Shown here piece after piece: positions 6,243 through 6,805 of a stretch of DNA of 6,805 nt. The stretch covers positions 1-6,805 of the forward strand of contig JAFADT010000954.1 of the NCBI GenBank assembly GCA_023424585.1, read 5' to 3'. Under the pieces are notes generated by a model. The model did no database searches and was not told the DNA's origin. It saw only the letters and a list, made by a program, of their open reading frames with translations. The DNA is from Pseudomonadota bacterium (GTDB lineage Bacteria; Myxococcota; Myxococcia; Myxococcales; Myxococcaceae). How positions within the stretch are numbered: the first letter of the stretch is position 1; every line of letters begins with the position of its first letter. The translations under genes were made by a program, and so were the position numbers.

Positions 6243-6713
6243 ATGCCGCTCATGGACACCCTTCTGGCCGAGGTATCCCGGCACCACTTTCCTGAGCCTC
6301 CCGCGACGCCGGAGCAAATCGCGGCCTTCGAGGCTCGTGTGGGCTGGCAGTTGGATGCAGATCTGCGCGCCTTCTACCTGCATTGCAACGGCGCGACCCT
6401 ATTCCGTCCACGCCTGTACGCGAACTACCGCTTCCTCTCGCTCGACGAAATCCGCCGCGGTCGGGCAGCCATTCGCGGCAGCGAGTCAGACGCGGATGGC
6501 CCCGCCTCCTGGTACACGCTGCTCTACCTCCAGGACGGGGACTACATCCTCGCCGACGTCTCGCAGCAGGTGAACGGGCGATACCCGCTCCTGGACGCCT
6601 TCCACGAGACGTTCCCGGATCCGGTCGAGACCCGGCAGATTGCCGCCTCGTTCAGCGATTTCCTGGAGAAGGCGCTGGCCAGCGGCGACGAGTTCTTCTG
6701 GCTGGCCGAGTGA
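6243..6713 (+). CDS. SMI1/KNR4 (SUKH) family immunity protein
   Basis: This 156-residue cytoplasmic protein should bind and neutralise the toxin encoded just upstream. The SUKH signature is clear: a proline-rich lead-in (PPATPEQ), IAAFEARVGWQLDADLRAFY (27-45) and LHCNGATLF (46-54), matching the family's E...G..LP.DL..F....NG pattern. These are followed by YRFLSLDEI (62-70), WYTLLYLQDGDYILADVS (90-107), NGRYPLLDAFHETF (111-124) and the C-terminal helix SFSDFLEKALASGDEFFWL (136-154). Length and block order are complete. ATG 6243 has GGA seven bases upstream; a second ATG at 6252 (MDTLLAE) is possible. Only three bases separate it from the toxin stop, the usual toxin-immunity coupling. Codon use is looser than in the left-hand genes (CTT, GTA, TTT, CCT, CAA, TTG), in line with horizontally acquired DNA. 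Confidence 0.9.
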   Translation: MPLMDTLLAEVSRHHFPEPPATPEQIAAFEARVGWQLDADLRAFYLHCNGATLFRPRLYANYRFLSLDEIRRGRAAIRGSESDADGPASWYTLLYLQDGDYILADVSQQVNGRYPLLDAFHETFPDPVETRQIAASFSDFLEKALASGDEFFWLAE

Positions 6714-6726
6714 GCACCGCAGGTGC
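6714..6726 (+). terminator. Small hairpin right after the immunity gene stop
   Basis: GCACC (6714-6718), the loop GCA and GGTGC (6722-6726) form a perfect five-base-pair stem starting on the base after the TGA. No T-run follows, so it is at most a weak or factor-assisted terminator, or an mRNA end stabiliser. Confidence 0.25.
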
Positions 6727-6735
6727 ATGACGTGC

Positions 6736-6805
6736 CTACTCCGGTCGTGCGATGTCCGCGCCGGATTGGAACACCCGCCCCATCCGGAGCGCTCCAGAAT
6801 GGAGC
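6736..6805 (-). CDS. Possible C-terminal end of a gene entering from the right edge
   Basis: On the minus strand a frame is open from the window edge to a TAG (complement of 6736-6738). It would encode about 22 residues ending LRMGRVFQSGADIARPE. Around three quarters of its codons end in G or C, which is less than for the clear genes. It would converge with the immunity gene across 22 bases. The piece is too short to identify, and it may be chance. Confidence 0.3.
   Translation of the reverse strand, partial: LHSGALRMGRVFQSGADIARPE
6786..6805. repeat. Nested short inverted repeats at the right edge
   Basis: GGAGCGCTCC (6786-6795) is a perfect 10-base palindrome. Its right half, GCTCC, pairs again with GGAGC at 6801-6805 around an AGAAT loop. 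The same arm therefore occurs three times in 20 bases and could form alternative hairpins. The window ends inside the structure, so its full extent is unknown. Confidence 0.4.

Noticed and set aside
5658..6383. A 241-codon minus-strand open frame opposite the toxin
   Set aside because: It has no recognisable motif, and the plus strand carries the conserved GHH/HGGPP/DVH motifs and the SUKH start. It also clashes with the frame of the high-GC3 minus-strand fragment at 5584-5691.
5320..6573. A 417-codon plus-strand open frame over the toxin region
   Set aside because: It is out of frame with the recognisable RibD-like, toxin and SUKH motifs, and its product is low-complexity Arg/Ser/Pro. The ATG at 5698 in this frame does not lead into the toxin frame.
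1..6805. CRISPR array, tRNA, rRNA, transposase or insertion sequence
   Set aside because: I found no regularly spaced repeats, tRNA-like cloverleaf, rRNA segment or transposase motif on either strand.

Overview
The window is very GC-rich, and its coding frames end almost every codon in G or C. Compact genes, a Tat-exported hydrolase, a secreted serine hydrolase and a toxin/SUKH-immunity pair all suggest a myxobacterium (Myxococcus/Corallococcus type). This assignment is inferred from base composition and gene style; there is no rRNA or other marker to prove it.

Left part (1-2433). A sugar-permease-like MFS transporter lies on the minus strand and runs off the left edge. It is divergent from a two-gene unit made of a short MerR-family regulator and a Tat-exported alpha/beta hydrolase, whose frames overlap by 14 bases. 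The 164-base divergent gap contains a -35 element joined to an inverted repeat, in the arrangement typical of MerR-controlled promoters. The regulator therefore probably controls itself and the hydrolase, and possibly the transporter.

Middle part (2447-5564). A complete glutaminase (GlsA) lies on the minus strand, convergent with the hydrolase. It is followed by two plus-strand genes: a secreted or lipid-anchored serine hydrolase of the prolyl-oligopeptidase-like alpha/beta fold, and a RibD-C/dihydrofolate-reductase-like protein. These look like ordinary single-gene units.

Right part (5565-6805) is accessory DNA and the most interesting section. A 35-codon 3' end of an unknown minus-strand gene, with nearly perfect GC3, ends abruptly at about 5690. 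Within about 15 bases a plus-strand reading frame begins that has no upstream room, ribosome binding site or signal peptide. It encodes a cysteine-rich protein ending in a His/Asn-rich motif (GHH, HGGPP, PNN, DVH) that resembles His-Me-finger nuclease toxin domains. Three bases after its stop comes a clear SMI1/KNR4 (SUKH) immunity gene. I read this as a displaced C-terminal toxin module with its immunity gene, joined to the broken end of another gene. Beyond it, a short minus-strand frame and short inverted repeats reach the right edge.
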